NCBI GenBank assembly: GCA_025526995.1
Contig: JAHLKG010000007.1
Location: 682,001 to 746,000, forward strand
DNA: 64,000 nucleotides
Direction: 5' to 3'
Source: Powellomyces hirtus
Lineage: Eukaryota; Chytridiomycota; Chytridiomycetes; Spizellomycetales; Powellomycetaceae
The notes below the pieces were generated by a model. It was given only the letters and a program-made list of their open reading frames with translations, was not told where the DNA came from and searched no databases. The translations under genes and the position numbers were made by a program. Below, in pieces: positions 36,351 to 48,976 of the stretch; position 1 is the first letter of the stretch, and each line of letters begins with the position of its first letter.

Positions 36351-39300
36351 TCACGCTGCTGTCTCCTCCGCATCCTCGACAATGCCAGCAATTTCCCGAA
36401 TCAGCATTTTTCCAAGCTGATCCCACTTTTGCGTTGTCTCAGTTGCATCTTTAACCTTATCGGCACTATATCCCTTCTGTTGCCGGGACCACAATGCCCA
36501 CTTGACGTACGCCTCCAACCAGGCACGCATCTCCAGAAGCACGCGAACGTGCTGCGCGGAAGGCACACCGATGTGGATCCAGCCGTCAACGACGAGCTCT
36601 GGCTTCTGGTCTCTCCATGCAGTCTGAACCATCGCGCTGTCTGCAAAGAGGAACAAGGCGGCTGCGTCCGTACGTGTGGTGTTTCGTAGGTACAGACCTC
36701 CATCCACACGCTGCTTCTCTTGGAAAGATAGCAAGCGGGGAGGCAAAGGAGGCGCCGTCGCCACCATCAGAGGTAGGTCGGCTGCAACCGAATCGTCGTC
36801 GGGTATGTAGTCGTAATCACCGAGATCGGATGCGCCCGTTGTGGATCCCGCCGCCGGAGTTGCTCGTCCACTGGCGACGTTTGGTGCAGCACTGGCAACC
36901 ACTCCCTTCCAGCTGTTCACGCTGCTGCTTGTCAGTCGTAACTTGTAGTCATGGCGCGTTGCATACTCATCCTTGCCAACCACCTCTGCAATGTTGGGGT
37001 ACAAGGCGCCGGTTAAAATTGCTCGGATCATTGCATGGTTGTGGGCAAACGCGTTGAGATCGGCTCCTCCCATCATCTCATTGGCCGACTCGTTGCCGAA
37101 CCCAAATCCCCTCTTCTTTGCAACCAATCCGCAGTCCTCTAAAATTCTGAACAGTTGCTGTCGAGATCGCTCGACATTTGCTAAACTGTTGTGGTGCAAG
37201 AAGTTTGCTCGTGCAAAATCTCTTGCTGCTGGGTTGAATCCTCTGGCGCCACCACCGTCGTCGTAAACCTTCTTCCATGCCCTGAAGGCATTCAATAATG
37301 TAAGATGGTCACTGTCTGTCCCAACAGCAAAGCGGGACAGTATATGAGCCCGTCCACGGTCCTTTTCTTCAGGATGGATGGCAAAGATGCCACGACCAAT
37401 TTCCATGCCTCCAGCAATGGTCAAGATGGGATCGAGACAGCCCAGCGTTGCAGCTTCCAAAACCATCTTTCCAATCCAAGGGTCTACGGGCATTGTGGAC
37501 AAGACCTGTCCGAGGGTTGTCAGATTTTCCCGCTCATCTAGGGCTCCGAGAGCACGCAACTCGTTTATCGCGTTGATGACGTTTCCAGGAGAGGGGGGTT
37601 GCGGTGCGGCGGCGAAAACATCGCCGACATGTTTCGCCAATCGCAGCGATTTGATCTTGAGCACAGTGGCCTGCAAGTCGACGCGCAGAAGTTCCGGAGG
37701 CATCGAGTAAGGAACGGTCTCCTTTCGTCGATGAGAGAGCAGGGAGAAGTACATTCCAGGTTGACAACGACCAGCACGACCAGACCTCTGCCTGAGGTTG
37801 GACAGACTGGCCCAGACGGAACTCAAAGATGATATCCGCCGATCGGCGTCATACGAGTTCGTTCGAGTTTTTCCTGCGTCAATGACGTAAACAACGTCGT
37901 TGATCTGAAAACAATGCGCCGAAAATCAGTAATCGGTCAATGCGAGGTGTAGCGAGACTCTAAAACACGAACCGTAACACTTGTTTCCGCAATGTTGGTT
38001 GAGAGAATGATCTTGCGGACACCTGGCGGAGGAGTATCAAAAACTAACTGCTGCGCGCCCGTTGGGATGGAAGAATGCAATGGGTAGATCCGGAATCGCC
38101 CTTCGTCCCTAAATCCAACACGGTATCGATCGTCATCCTTCAATCGCTGCATGAGGGTATCGATCTCTTGCCAACCAGGCAAGAAACACAGGATGGCTCC
38201 ATCATCACGAGTGACGCTGATGTGAGCTATCAGTGCTTCCAGATAGTCGTAGGGGAGTGGATCTTCACCCCTTGGGGCTATCATAGGACCGGTTTCGTTG
38301 TGAACCCAGTGCATCGACTCTCTTGCCGGCTGGAACCGTACCGGAAGAGCACGAGGGCTGGCTAGAAGGCGATTCACATCCTCCAGGAAAAATTGTTGAA
38401 CAGGGAACATTCGACCAGCAACCTGGATGATGGGAGGTAGCCGCTGAGGGCCGATTGTACCAAATCCTCGGAAATAGTTCTGGAAAAGCTCGGTTTCGGC
38501 AGTGGCGGACATGAGAACAACGCGAATGTCAGGTCGCCTTTGAATGAGCTGGCGAACAATGATGAGTAAAAGGTCTGTGTTCAGATCTCGTTCGTGCACT
38601 TCATCCAAGATTATGTGGGTCACTCGCTTCAACTGAGGGTCTTCTTGGAACCGCTTGAGTAAAATACCGGATGTGCAAAACACTGGAGTTTTCTGTTAGA
38701 CGAAGAATGAAGAAATTTGGAAATACTTTTGTTATGCACATACCAGCATGTCCGTCCTCGGGATGAGCCATGGGCCTTTTATCGTCGAAACGAACTTGAT
38801 AACCTATCGCGCTATCCTTCCCGATGGTCTCCCCACGCTCAGAGGCCACACGTTGTGCGACGGATATCGCCGCAATTCGTCTGGGTTGTGTGATGACAAT
38901 ATTTGCTGCAGGCCCATAAGAGGATGACTTCGCTCGCTGCTGTTTTAGATGAGCAAGAAGAAACTGTGGCAATTGCGTAGTTTTTCCCGCCCCAGTCTCT
39001 GCTGAGAGGACAGTCACTGGATTGTTTTCGATAGCGCTGATGATTTCTCGATATTGAGTAAAGATAGGCAGTTGATTGTTCTCAAGCTCGCGAGGGATTA
39101 CCACATCCGCAGGATGAAGCCTTTCCGCCGAAGTCTTCGTGAGTGGAGGCGCCCCGAGGCGATGGGAACCGAGACCCAAAGTGTCGTCTATAACGATATC
39201 CGGTTCTCTGAAGTCGAAAGCCTCAGCATCTCTCAGTTGGCCGAGCATGTTATCCAGGCGCAGAATGGACGCCTCTGTCAGATTTATCATAACCGGATTG

Positions 39301-40784
39301 GCAAGCATATCCTTAATTCGTTGCTTGACTGGCGTCAGATTCACTTTGAAAATGTCAACAAAATTTTGGTCCACGATGGCCAGTAAATGGCCACAAAGGT
39401 TTGTCAACGCCTTATAAGACGCTGTCTTCTTTGCCTTGTCGGTCCCGACCACTACAAGCTCATCAATATCCTGGCCCTCATATTTATGCGCAGCGAGACG
39501 AAGTTCAACATCCCAGCCGGCCTCTCGTCCCATGACAACATTCTTGCGTCCAGCGTTTCGATCAGATCGGCGAGATTTTCCTCTCGGTGCTTTCTGCGCC
39601 TTCACTCCCGCGACCTCCATCTGCTTTGCATGTGGCATTGCAATGTTATGTGTTTTGCAATAGAACTCCACAAACTTTCGCTCGACTTCGTCAATTCCGG
39701 TCGGCAATGTCGCATTTGGCGGGGGAATTGTGCGTGCATTTGACCGGTGATCACGCGAATTGAACTGAGCTCCAGATGGCCTTTCAAAAGCGCTGTTGTT
39801 CTGATAGGGTTGGTGACCATTGTATGCATTATGGCCCTGGAAGGATCCCGCGTCGGAGAACCAAGATCCTTGTCCCCCAGCTTGATAGTGTTGAGAATAT
39901 GGGTCCATTGCGGGACCAGGTGAATAATAAGCGCCGTGCGGTAAAGGCGGGGCGTAAGTCGGTGTGGCATTTCTGAATGGCGGAGCAGCGTTCCGTTGTG
40001 GCACAACATCTGGGACATCATCGTCCCAGGCGGACGGGACAGGCTCCCGTGGCAGATGATTCTGCTGTTGCTGCTGCTGCCGCGGAATGGGTTTGATCCT
40101 CGAGTTGTCCCAGTTGTCCCTGTCGCCATTGTTGAAGGCTTGCCTAGGTCGAGTTGGCGCAGGTGGTGCAGGTACGTCATCATCCCACGCTGATGGCACA
40201 TGGGCCGTTTGAGGTGCGTTCGACGCTCGAGGAATAGGTCTGATGCTGGTCTGATCCCACTGATCATTTCCACTGTCGAAGCGAGAGCGTTGCGAGCCGG
40301 CTGGTGGAGTTGGTCGGGCTTTCCGACTTCTATCCCCACCTTTCCCTCCAGCTTTCGGAATGTCTCCCAACCACCCCCGACTATCTAGATCTTCTTTAAT
40401 CTTTCGGAAAACTGCTTGTCGGGCATTTTTTTTCGATGTGCCTTCTGCTGACATCGGTATCGGTGGACCGTATGAGTTCGGTACAGCCAGTTCGGCAATA
40501 AATATCTGCTGCACCCCGCCACCAGATGTGGATTGTTGAAGATTCCGCTGATGAATCTCCGGTTCCATCATAGTGTTGAACGATTTGAAATAAGGTCGAA
40601 GCACATTCGCGTCATCGCCTGTGGATCCCAAAAGTTCCCCACGAGGTGTAGCTGGTCGAGCAAAAGACGTTGCTTCTCGACGTGGTACTGATGTCGTCCC
40701 AGGTTGTGCTGCTGGAGGAGCATAACTGTCTCCTGATGGTCGGTTGCCGAGGCGAGCTTGTGGCGGACGATACTTGTTGCTCAT
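36351..40784 (-). CDS. DEVH-box RNA helicase with a long N-terminal extension (DHX9/29/36-like)
   Basis: ATP-dependent RNA helicase of the DEAH/RHA group. Three exons: 40784-38744, 38682-37973 and 37904-36351, 1434 aa. The start at 40784 (MSNKYRPPQARLGNRPS) is preferred over an in-frame ATG at 40949 whose extension looks like leader. The N-terminus is Gln/Pro/Asn-rich with a possible dsRNA-binding half domain (SYGPPIPMSAEGTSKKNARQ, AVFRKI). Helicase motifs: ETGAGKTTQLPQF (I), ITQPRR (Ia), ILDEVHERD (II), LMSATAE (III), LSTNIAETSVT (V) and QRSGRAGR (VI). HA2 and OB-fold regions follow (ALGALDERENLTTLGQVLST; AEVVGKDEYATRHDYKLRL). Probable roles are RNA remodelling in translation or decay; the exact orthologue is unclear. 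Confidence 0.93.
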
Positions 40785-41313
40785 TCTTCCGCGAAGGAGG
40801 TTTGTTCGAGTTGATACAGGATTTATGCAAGTGAGAACACTCAAACTACGTGACGGTTGGTGTCGGTGCGGTGACAAAGACGCACTGGGAATATGTACAG
40901 CTAGCGCAGTGAATCGTTTATTTTTAAGTAGACTTCCAGAAAGAATCATTGCTCATTCCATACAGATAGGTGAACCACGAGTTGAGATTACTCAGGTAGG
41001 CTGAGACAGAATTTTCGGGGGGAACAGCGACCGATGCTTCTTCTCACAAAATATCGCCTATCTATAATCCAATCAAAAAATCAAGTATTCGTCTGTGGCG
41101 GAGATATGAAAGTCGGAAATCGCGAAAAGCAAAAAGGAAAAAATCGCCAGCGCGGTGTTGCCGTGGCAATTACGGGGACGCGTCCAAATTCCGCTTAGCT
41201 TATTGTAAATGTGAAGACAACCATCTCAGTCAAAATGATGCAGTTCGAGGCGCATGCATGTCGCTGAGAATGGGGTGGTGATGTATTAATGGTTGCAAAT
41301 GATCAAACGAGCT
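40785..41313. other. Gap between the helicase start and the SAD1 3' end
   Basis: 529 bp holding the helicase promoter and the SAD1 3' untranslated region; both genes run on the minus strand. No further gene seen. Confidence 0.55.
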
Positions 41314-43475
41314 CTAGGTTTCGTTCAGCTTGCGCTCCCAAATCTGCCAAAATTAACGATTTAATAGAACTGGAAAGCAGACTACCAGAGCAAACTCCCA
41401 AGATACCTGAATGTATGACTCCGATAGGAAGATCATCTGCGGCATGATCTCTTCAACAAACAGATCCTGGATTTGGAACCACTGATCTTTAGCACGGTCA
41501 TGCACGTGAACTCTGTATGTCCCGTTCCCCGCCCCAGGCCTGCCCTCGTGGCAGATGTTCGCCACAAGATCAAACCGCGTCTCCCCGAGCGCGTCAGGTC
41601 CTTCAATAACTATGAAACACATCAGTACGCATATCAAGAGAATCGATGGTCAGCTCTCTCCCAGTCAGTACTTACACTCGGACATGTCAAGGTTCTTAAT
41701 AGGGAAGTTGACAATGGTTGGATTTTTCTCCATGTTCCAGTTGTTCTTGGTGAATCGCTTGATGTGGAAAACAAGATATTGCGGGAGCTTGGTGATTTTG
41801 TACCGCCTAAGAACATTTCCGTTTTCCTGCAGCCACCAACTCGGTTCAGTCTCGTGTCCTCATCTCTGCATTGGTGAGGCCAACAGTACCTGTCCAGTCA
41901 CACCGTCGTATTTGCTCAATAGGGTTGTTAACGGGATCTGTATGATAAGCAGAGACACTCTTGTAAGACAACCTTTCGTCGCACCGCATTGGCCGCAGAA
42001 CAGCATCTACCTGAGGAATGATGTTCTTCTCGACTTCATCTTGGAATAAAGGCGGTGGCGGAACGTCCAAAGCAAGGAACATAAACGGGGTTCGTTTTGT
42101 GGTGATTTCTGTATCATCAATATAATCGGTGTTAAGGGTTTGACTTGTCAGAGAAAACCGCCCGCCAGGACATACCCCTTGATGTGTCGAAGAGCTTTCT
42201 CGCAGCATCCTCGCCATTGCCGGCTTCCCGGACAAGGATAGTCTGCGAGTCAACCTGGACTTCTCCCTGAAACGTCTGATGTATCAGACTGCTTCCTGCC
42301 TTCTTCTTGCCTCCCATGCCAGCATGCATTGTATTCAGCAGCCAAGTCAACAGATCAATTGGATCAGATTGTTGACTCAGGCGGAAACGCTTTTGACTTG
42401 CATTCGAAATTTCCTACATGTGTTTCAGCGTGAGAACGGTTTACGCAGTGAACATGTGCCATTTCAGATGCGAACCTGGAGGAACTCGTGCGGGCTCACT
42501 TGGCCCTTGAAAGCGCGGGGATTCCATATCTTCCGTACCAGCATCCCAAATCGCTTCACTATGTAGATCCATGAGTTCATTGCCCGACAACCAATTGTAA
42601 GGTTTGCGCCTTTCTTACCCAGCTCCAATCCAGACTCGGAGGTGTCAAGCAAGAAGTGATTCCGGAGGGGTTGGACGTGAATCAAAGATTGCACAACGAC
42701 ATTGACATAATCATTGGCTTTGATGTTGTTTAAGCCAACGAAACCTGTTTATGCGGAAGCCCGTAAGGACGAACTGCCTCGCATCTCTGACCACATATCA
42801 AACACGCACCAGGTAGGTATCGCTTATTGTTCAGATCATAGGCATAAGGGTTCGTCTTGTTCAGCTGAGAAACTTGTTCCCGTGTGAAGATTGGGTTCAG
42901 GACATACTATGAGAGCGTAGGGCATCAGAACATACATCAAACTAGCTACGAAGAGGGCAACGTACACACCTTGATATCGTTCAGAGATGCATCAGTCACT
43001 TCGTAACCGTCTGGTAAAATGTACACCTAAGAATTTGATGAGTCCTCCATGTCACATGGGGTAAATTTCTTGCCTTCAGCTTACTTTCAATGTATGTAAA
43101 TTTATGAATACGTGGTGATTCTCGTGCAGACTATGGAAATATGCGTGGGATGATTTGCCGCGCCCTATACGAGACAAGTTCGCCTTTTAGCGCAAATGAA
43201 TTGATGCCACAAATATTTATGCATATGGCACCTTGGAAGTAATTGCCACAGACTAAGCAGGCATATACGTTCAGGTTTGACAGAGACACAGAGCATAGTT
43301 TTTCGAAATCAAAATCCAGCATGTATCGATTGACAGTATCGAGGAACAATCCTTGTGGACCCGCTTCAACATTCACTTTGCCCTTTTTCCGTATTGGGGA
43401 TACGATCCCATCACTGTCATCATCCTCTATGGTATCTGTAACTTCTGCAAGCTTGCGCTTGTCCGTGTCTGGCAT
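41314..43475 (-). CDS. SAD1: Spliceosomal ubiquitin-hydrolase-like protein Sad1/USP39
   Basis: Tri-snRNP factor needed for spliceosome maturation; the family has lost protease activity. Twelve exons: 43475-43232, 43164-43085, 43026-42970, 42906-42810, 42744-42619, 42558-42476, 42413-42176, 42108-42011, 41937-41890, 41826-41676, 41609-41407 and 41343-41314, 484 aa. The ZnF-UBP finger: YACLVCGNYFQGRGKSSHAY, then FHSLHENHHVFINLHTLKVY. The catalytic box reads PGFVGLNNIKANDYVNVVVQ, where active enzymes have Cys, so it is a pseudo-enzyme like human USP39. Later blocks: KLPQYLVFHIKRF, FPIKNLDMS, RFDLVANICHEG and the family ending ESYIQIWERK. An in-frame ATG at 43550 is an alternative start. Confidence 0.96.
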
Positions 43476-44579
43476 TGTTGGCAAATAAGTTGTGTTGAGG
43501 ATGGGCGACACTGTCAAAACGCATACCGGTATTTTGGCTGTGCCACTCATTTCATGATGATGAACTGCTGCGCTTGCTCACAAACACAAAGGAGAGAAAC
43601 TCTAAATAGGTCAACCTGATGCAAATGAGGCCAACGTTCCTTGAAACCCACAATAAAACTCATTCCCACACGTAAACTATCTAGCATCGGATTTGTTCAA
43701 TTTCAAACTGCTTGGAACAAGACAAGGAGTGTGAAATATAGCGGCAAATCGATGGCAAAGATTCGACGACACCATAGAATTAGTTGGGTTTTCACCTATC
43801 TTGTCGGATATGATAGTCAAAACAAGATTGCCAGCTATCGTTAGTACACATTTATCTGATCACCTTCGCTTCACATTTGCATAATTGTCGAAACCAGCAA
43901 GAAGAAGCCCTCGTAGAGAAAGAAACAGAGGGTTTCCAGCTGGTGGTACAGGTTCTGACGAGGTCACAAAAAAAGAGACCGATGACAGTCCCCGTCAAAA
44001 GGCCTGAATAGCTGCGGACCGTGCTCCGCAAATATTTGAAAAATTGCATACCATTCTCTAATAGCAAATACAATTGAATATTCGGGTAATTGCTTCTAAA
44101 TGCCCTATCCATTCCTCGTTCTCTATAAGATCCTTTCATTTGCCTACTGCCGATGGTGGAGCAAGCGTGTCGTATATCTTTCTTTTATTTAGCTTCCGTG
44201 CGTGCACGGCATTCCGAACAAGCTAAGATCTTTCCGTACTGATTTCGTAGATTTGCTTTGATCATCCCGAATACCCACTCGTTCGGATCGAAGGATTTGC
44301 ATTTAGGTGGAAGGAACTGTAGGAAACCCGATGAAGCACGGATGCAATTTGTGATACGGTGGCTGTGATTTTAATGACGAACGAAATGGTTAGTGGTTTT
44401 TGTCCCGAATCGCCGGTTTGACGGGTGAACAACGCGTCGCTCAACTCATTGACGGCTCACCCATTTCGGACAGTTTCGGACAGAGCGTATTCGTCACCCG
44501 CTATCCATCCATCCATCCACCCGTATATCCATCCATCCATCCGTCAACGTATCTCAACCACCAAACGACGCTCTACACA
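43476..44579. other. Divergent SAD1/CCT5 intergenic region
   Basis: 1.1 kb without a supported gene. It should hold promoters for both genes. The 40 bp nearest CCT5 are CCAT-rich (separate entry). A minus-strand open frame near 43852-44139 has no recognisable features. Confidence 0.55.
44503..44542. repeat. Interrupted (ATCC)n microsatellite upstream of CCT5
   Basis: Two runs of ATCC/CCAT separated by cacccgtat, ending about 38 bp before the CCT5 ATG at 44580. They probably lie in the 5' leader or core promoter. The same unit occurs upstream of RPL32. Confidence 0.85.
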
Positions 44580-46835
44580 ATGAATGGAATAAACGCCGTC
44601 TATGCGACGGATGAATACGGTCGTCCCGTCATCATTCTGCGGGAGCAGGGCAAGAAATCTCGGATCAGGGGAATCGATGCGCAGAAGGTGGGGGTCCCAT
44701 CTGGCAATGACTGTGGTTGAACATGAGGAGAAAACACGGAGACAGTGCTGGCGAAACGGCGAAGCTTCTGGTGATCTTGGCGTGGGCATATTGTTCCGGT
44801 TCATGACGCGAATGGAGATCTAAAGATGTAGATCGCGGGCCCATCTGCGCTCATCTACTTTCGACATGCTCAATGCATATTGCGGAAATAATAAGCGTGG
44901 CTCGGGAAGCTGCTTAATGCGTCTTAGTCGTTCACATCAATCAACACTTCTGCGCACGGTGGCTGACAATAGACTTTCTCATCTTGATCATGTTAGTCAC
45001 ATATCCTGGCGGCCCGCACGGTAGCCAACATTCTGAAAACCTCCCTCGGACCTCGTGGTGGGTAGCGCTAGGGCAGTAGCTTGAGTTCCGGTGCCAGAAA
45101 TGCTCAATTTGTGTCAATGTTAGGTCTGGACAAGATTCTGATTTCCCCCGACGGCGATATTACGATTACCAACGATGGCGCAACTATTCTGAACCAAATG
45201 GAGGTTGAGCACCAAATTGCTAAACTTCTTGTGCAACTGTCCAAAAGTCAAGATGACGAAATTGGCGATGGTACAACCGGTGTGGTTGTCCTTGCGGGGG
45301 CGTTGCTCGAACAAGCGGAGGACCTGCTGAACAAAGGCATTCACCCTATCCGAATTTCGGATGGTTTTGAACGCGCTTGCAATGTCGCCGTTGCCGAGCT
45401 GGAGAAGATTGCGGATGAGATCCCTGTCAGCAAAGCCCACACAGACATTCTTCTGCGAACTGCAAAGACATGTTTGGGATCCAAGATGTAAGTTAACAGC
45501 AAGTTGCTGGTGACATGGACTCTTGCTCATAGCGTTCTTCCTTTAGTGTTTCCAAATGCCACGACCAATTTGCTCAGATGGCTGTGGATGCCGTTCTTTC
45601 CGTGGCCGACCTGGAGCGAAAAGACGTAGACTTTGAGTTGATTAAAGTCGACGGAAAGCTGGGAGGATCCTTGCAGGATTCTAAGCTGGTGTTTGGTGTG
45701 GTTGTTGACAAGGACATGTCGCATCCTCAAATGCCAAAGGAGATCAAGAATGCCAAAATCGCGATCTTGACCTGCCCCTTTGAGCCCCCAAAGCCCAAGA
45801 CCAAGCACAAGCTTGATATCACATCGGTTGAGGAATACCAGAAGCTGCAACAGTACGAGAAAGAGAAGTTTGAGGAGATGGTGAAGCAAGTCAAGGACTG
45901 CGGAGCGAATCTTGTAATTTGCCAGTGGGGTTTCGACGACGAGGCCAACCACTTGCTGTTACAAAACCAGCTTCCCGCCGTCCGATGGGTCGGTGGGCCT
46001 GAGATTGAGCTCATTGCCATTGCGACTAACGGCCGCATTGTTCCACGATTCGAGGAGCTGTCGGAAGCCAAGCTTGGCAAAGCCGGTGTTGTGCGGGAGG
46101 TTTCTTTCGGCACAACCAAGGACCGCATGTTGGTGATCGAAGAATGCGCCAACACTCGGGCTGTCACGCTTTTCGTGCGCGGCGGAAATAAGATGGTATG
46201 ACTTGAAGTATCACACTATGTTGCAATAAATAAGTTCTAATTTTCTGCCCGACAGATCATCGACGAGGCTAAGCGCAGTCTGCACGATGCCATCTGTGTC
46301 GTTCGCAACTTGGTCCGAGACAACCGAATTGTGTACGGAGGAGGTGCCGCCGAGATTGCTTGCTCTCTGGCTGTATCGACTGCCGCAGATGAGGTATGCA
46401 ATGAAATCAATACCATCAATCATAAAATCTGGCATTCATGGGACACGTCTCGGTTTCAGATCTCCAACATTGAGCAATATGCTATGCGCGGTTTTGCAAA
46501 TGCATTGGACGCCATTCCACTTGCTCTTTCCGAGAACTCTGGACTGTCGCCCATTGAGACACTGGCAGAAGTTAAATCTCGACAAGCGACCGAGCAGAAC
46601 TCACGTCTGGGTATCGACTGCAACCTCAAGGGATCGAATGACATGCGTGAGCAACACGTTTTCGACCCCTTGATCTCCAAGCGTTCGCAATTCTACCTGG
46701 CCACACAATTGGTCAAGATGATCCTCAAAATTGATGATGTAAGTGATCTACGCAGTAGAATACAATATGCGGCAGTCAACTAATGTAGATGCATTTATCT
46801 AGGTCATCATGCCGGGAGAAGGCGGTCAAGAATAA
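44580..46835 (+). CDS. CCT5: Chaperonin CCT subunit epsilon
   Basis: Subunit of the cytosolic TRiC/CCT ring that folds actin, tubulin and other proteins. Seven exons: 44580-44687, 44997-45057, 45124-45487, 45547-46195, 46256-46393, 46460-46738 and 46803-46835, 543 aa. The start [20 protein letters not shown] matches the epsilon family. Chaperonin motifs: [49 protein letters not shown] (ATPase), [28 protein letters not shown] and [20 protein letters not shown]. The end is [10 protein letters not shown]. Intron 1 (309 nt) is much longer than the other introns of the window. Confidence 0.97.
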
Positions 46836-47077
46836 TTTCGCCAATGATACCAAATTCCTCTCCTGGATGGTGGACTTTTTGCTCCATCCCCTTTCCGCTG
46901 TATAAAATGTCTAAAAAAGCCCTGTGAATAAGCCCTTCTCTTTAATGAAAATTAGAAGAACGCGTTTTGGAACGTCTGAATGATTCACGATAATTGTCCA
47001 AAATTTTTGGTGTTGATGGTACTGATGGAACCGCCGTGCAGTTGATTCTCATGAGGGTATCGCTGGGAAATCATGAG

Positions 47078-47125
47078 GATGTCGGCAGTGATGTCGGCAG
47101 TGATGTCGGCAGTGATGTCGGCAGT
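47078..47125. repeat. Four tandem 12-bp units just past the ISA2 stop codon
   Basis: gatgtcggcagt is repeated four times without mismatch, starting five bases beyond the ISA2 stop (minus strand). In the ISA2 frame the unit would read as a simple tetrapeptide repeat if the stop were lost. Confidence 0.9.
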
Positions 47126-47130
47126 GATGG

Positions 47131-47851
47131 TCAAAACTTGACATTGAACGAGGTCTTGCATCCGCAGGAGCTCTCGGCTTTAGGATTGTTGGTCACCTGG
47201 AAGCTTGAGCCAATGAGTTCTTCGACATAATCCAGGGTTGACCCGGCGACAAAGTCTAGGGATATTGCGTCGACGACTACGCGTGCTCCGTCCAATTCGA
47301 ACACCCTGCGATTTTCACCGAAGCAGGCATGTGCGTAAGTATGATGAATGGGTGATGGAAAAAAGATCTGCACGTGAGACATACGTGTCGTCCACATCAT
47401 CCATTTCTGTTGTCAGATCCATCTTGTACTGAAATCCGTGACAACCGCCGGACTCTACAGTTACGCGTAGCATGCTGTTTGAACCTGACTTTTTGTTGAT
47501 GGCCTTGATTTGCTAAAGACGTGGATGCAGTCGAATGAGTTTGATGAGGGAAACAAGCCCGGTTTCAGACGTGAGGCGGCAGCTGAAATCTACCTTTGCG
47601 GCACTCGGCGAAACGAGAAGGACAGGCTCAGGGGTTGCAGATGGGGAAAGTTCGGCTGCTGTTGCGGCGGATTTGAGGTGGGGTTCAGTGGTGATTGTGC
47701 GCAGAGAGTGGACTAGTGGTAGGCGACGGTGTAGAGCATGTGGTATCCGACGAAGCGCAAGCGCAGGACCGCAGCCTCTGACGATGGAGGTGACAGAGCG
47801 TCTACACACAGACGATAGCAGTCTCCGCGATGATATCGTACTTGCATTCAT
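47131..47851 (-). CDS. ISA2: Mitochondrial A-type Fe-S assembly protein Isa2
   Basis: Matures 4Fe-4S proteins such as aconitase and lipoate synthase together with Isa1. Three exons: 47851-47594, 47512-47385 and 47305-47131, 186 aa. The N-terminus ([20 protein letters not shown] and on) is Arg/Ser-rich, a mitochondrial presequence. The A-type fold follows: LLVSPSAAK, then [20 protein letters not shown] with the first conserved Cys, [20 protein letters not shown] and the C-terminal pair in SSCGCKTSF. All three cluster cysteines are present. Divergent from the CRAL-TRIO gene across 1.1 kb. Confidence 0.95.
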
Positions 47852-48976
47852 GTTCAGAAAGTGAGATCGCCGCAAACTGTGAAATTTTCCCGTCACTTTT
47901 TGTGTGGGAAATGCTGGAAATACTGTCTTTAGTCAGCAGCAAACGGACCGTCACACAAACCAAATTAATACATCACGTGACTGTGCACTAAAGTTAGGGT
48001 ATCCCGGTTTGGGATCCAACAAGGCGCGTGCCGTGGGATCTAATCAAAAGTTGGGATGGGATTCAAGGGGGGTCTGAGGCTGCTCTTTTCCATATCACAT
48101 GGTGTGTCTTGGCTGAAGCGACCCGCGTTGCGTCACAACCTCACGTGTGCAGAGTGGATTGCCTGGTTCTCGGCGCGTTTACCAGCCAAGCAAAAAGCCA
48201 AGGCACTTGGGACTCTTACGAACCAAGGAGACGGGGCGGGTCGCACATGAGAGTCACCTGGCCTTCTTCCCTCATGCCAAAAGGGCTTTCCTTCCTAAGG
48301 AGTGACAGTTGAGTTTTAGAAAGGGGGGCCTTCTTTTCACCCATTCCCATCATTTCATATCCCATCATCATCATCATCATCCCATCAAACGGGGATTCAT
48401 CATCATGAATTCATCAATCAACAAACAGTAGATCGATACGATACAGTAATCAATAACTGACTGACTGACTGAACGCAACTAACACACGCACACGCACACT
48501 CATTCACTCACACGGTCCCTTTGAGTCTGAGGTCGCACTCGCACATGTCACAGGAATTTCTCAATCAATAGATTAATAGCACCTGCCAGCTGGTTCGTTT
48601 TATGGGGTTTGTCCTTGTGGTTGGTCCATCCCATATTCCCTTTGCCTGTCCGTCGGCCGTGTAACACCACCCCCCCCCCCCCCCCCTCACGCTCTTCTTC
48701 GCTCTCTTCGCTCTTCGCTCTTCGATCAAATCCATCGTTAACAAGGAACACTCCCCTCCCTCGTTCTCCACACACAAATATCTCGTGCCCTACATTCCCA
48801 CGCAGCCCACACCTCTCATATTACAATACCCCCTTCGTCCCCGCTAACGGACGCAACCGACCGTTGACGCACAACACCGACTCCGTCAAGTCTTCCACAT
48901 TTACTTCTTGCTAGTCGTGGTGGCACACTCGAATTCTCCGAACCATTGCACAACTGCCCCTTGACGAATCCCACAA
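47852..48976. other. Repeat-rich intergenic region between ISA2 and the CRAL-TRIO gene
   Basis: No supported gene. From 48350 it carries low-complexity pieces: (ATC)n at about 48363-48380, (ACTG)4 at about 48456-48471, CA-rich DNA to 48520, the C17 tract at 48670-48686, then a pyrimidine-rich stretch (ctcttc units) to about 48730. The latter half is the likely promoter and leader of the CRAL-TRIO gene. Confidence 0.6.
48670..48686. repeat. C17 homopolymer upstream of the CRAL-TRIO gene
   Basis: Seventeen C on the sense strand, about 290 bp upstream of the ATG at 48977. It parallels the C16 sense-strand tract upstream of the C2 gene. Confidence 0.8.

Noticed and set aside
40785..40949. N-terminal extension of the helicase from an ATG at 40949
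   Set aside because: Hydrophobic/basic stretch without family support; the start at 40784 is preferred.
43852..44139. Minus-strand open frame between SAD1 and CCT5
   Set aside because: No similarity, no splice context; probably chance.
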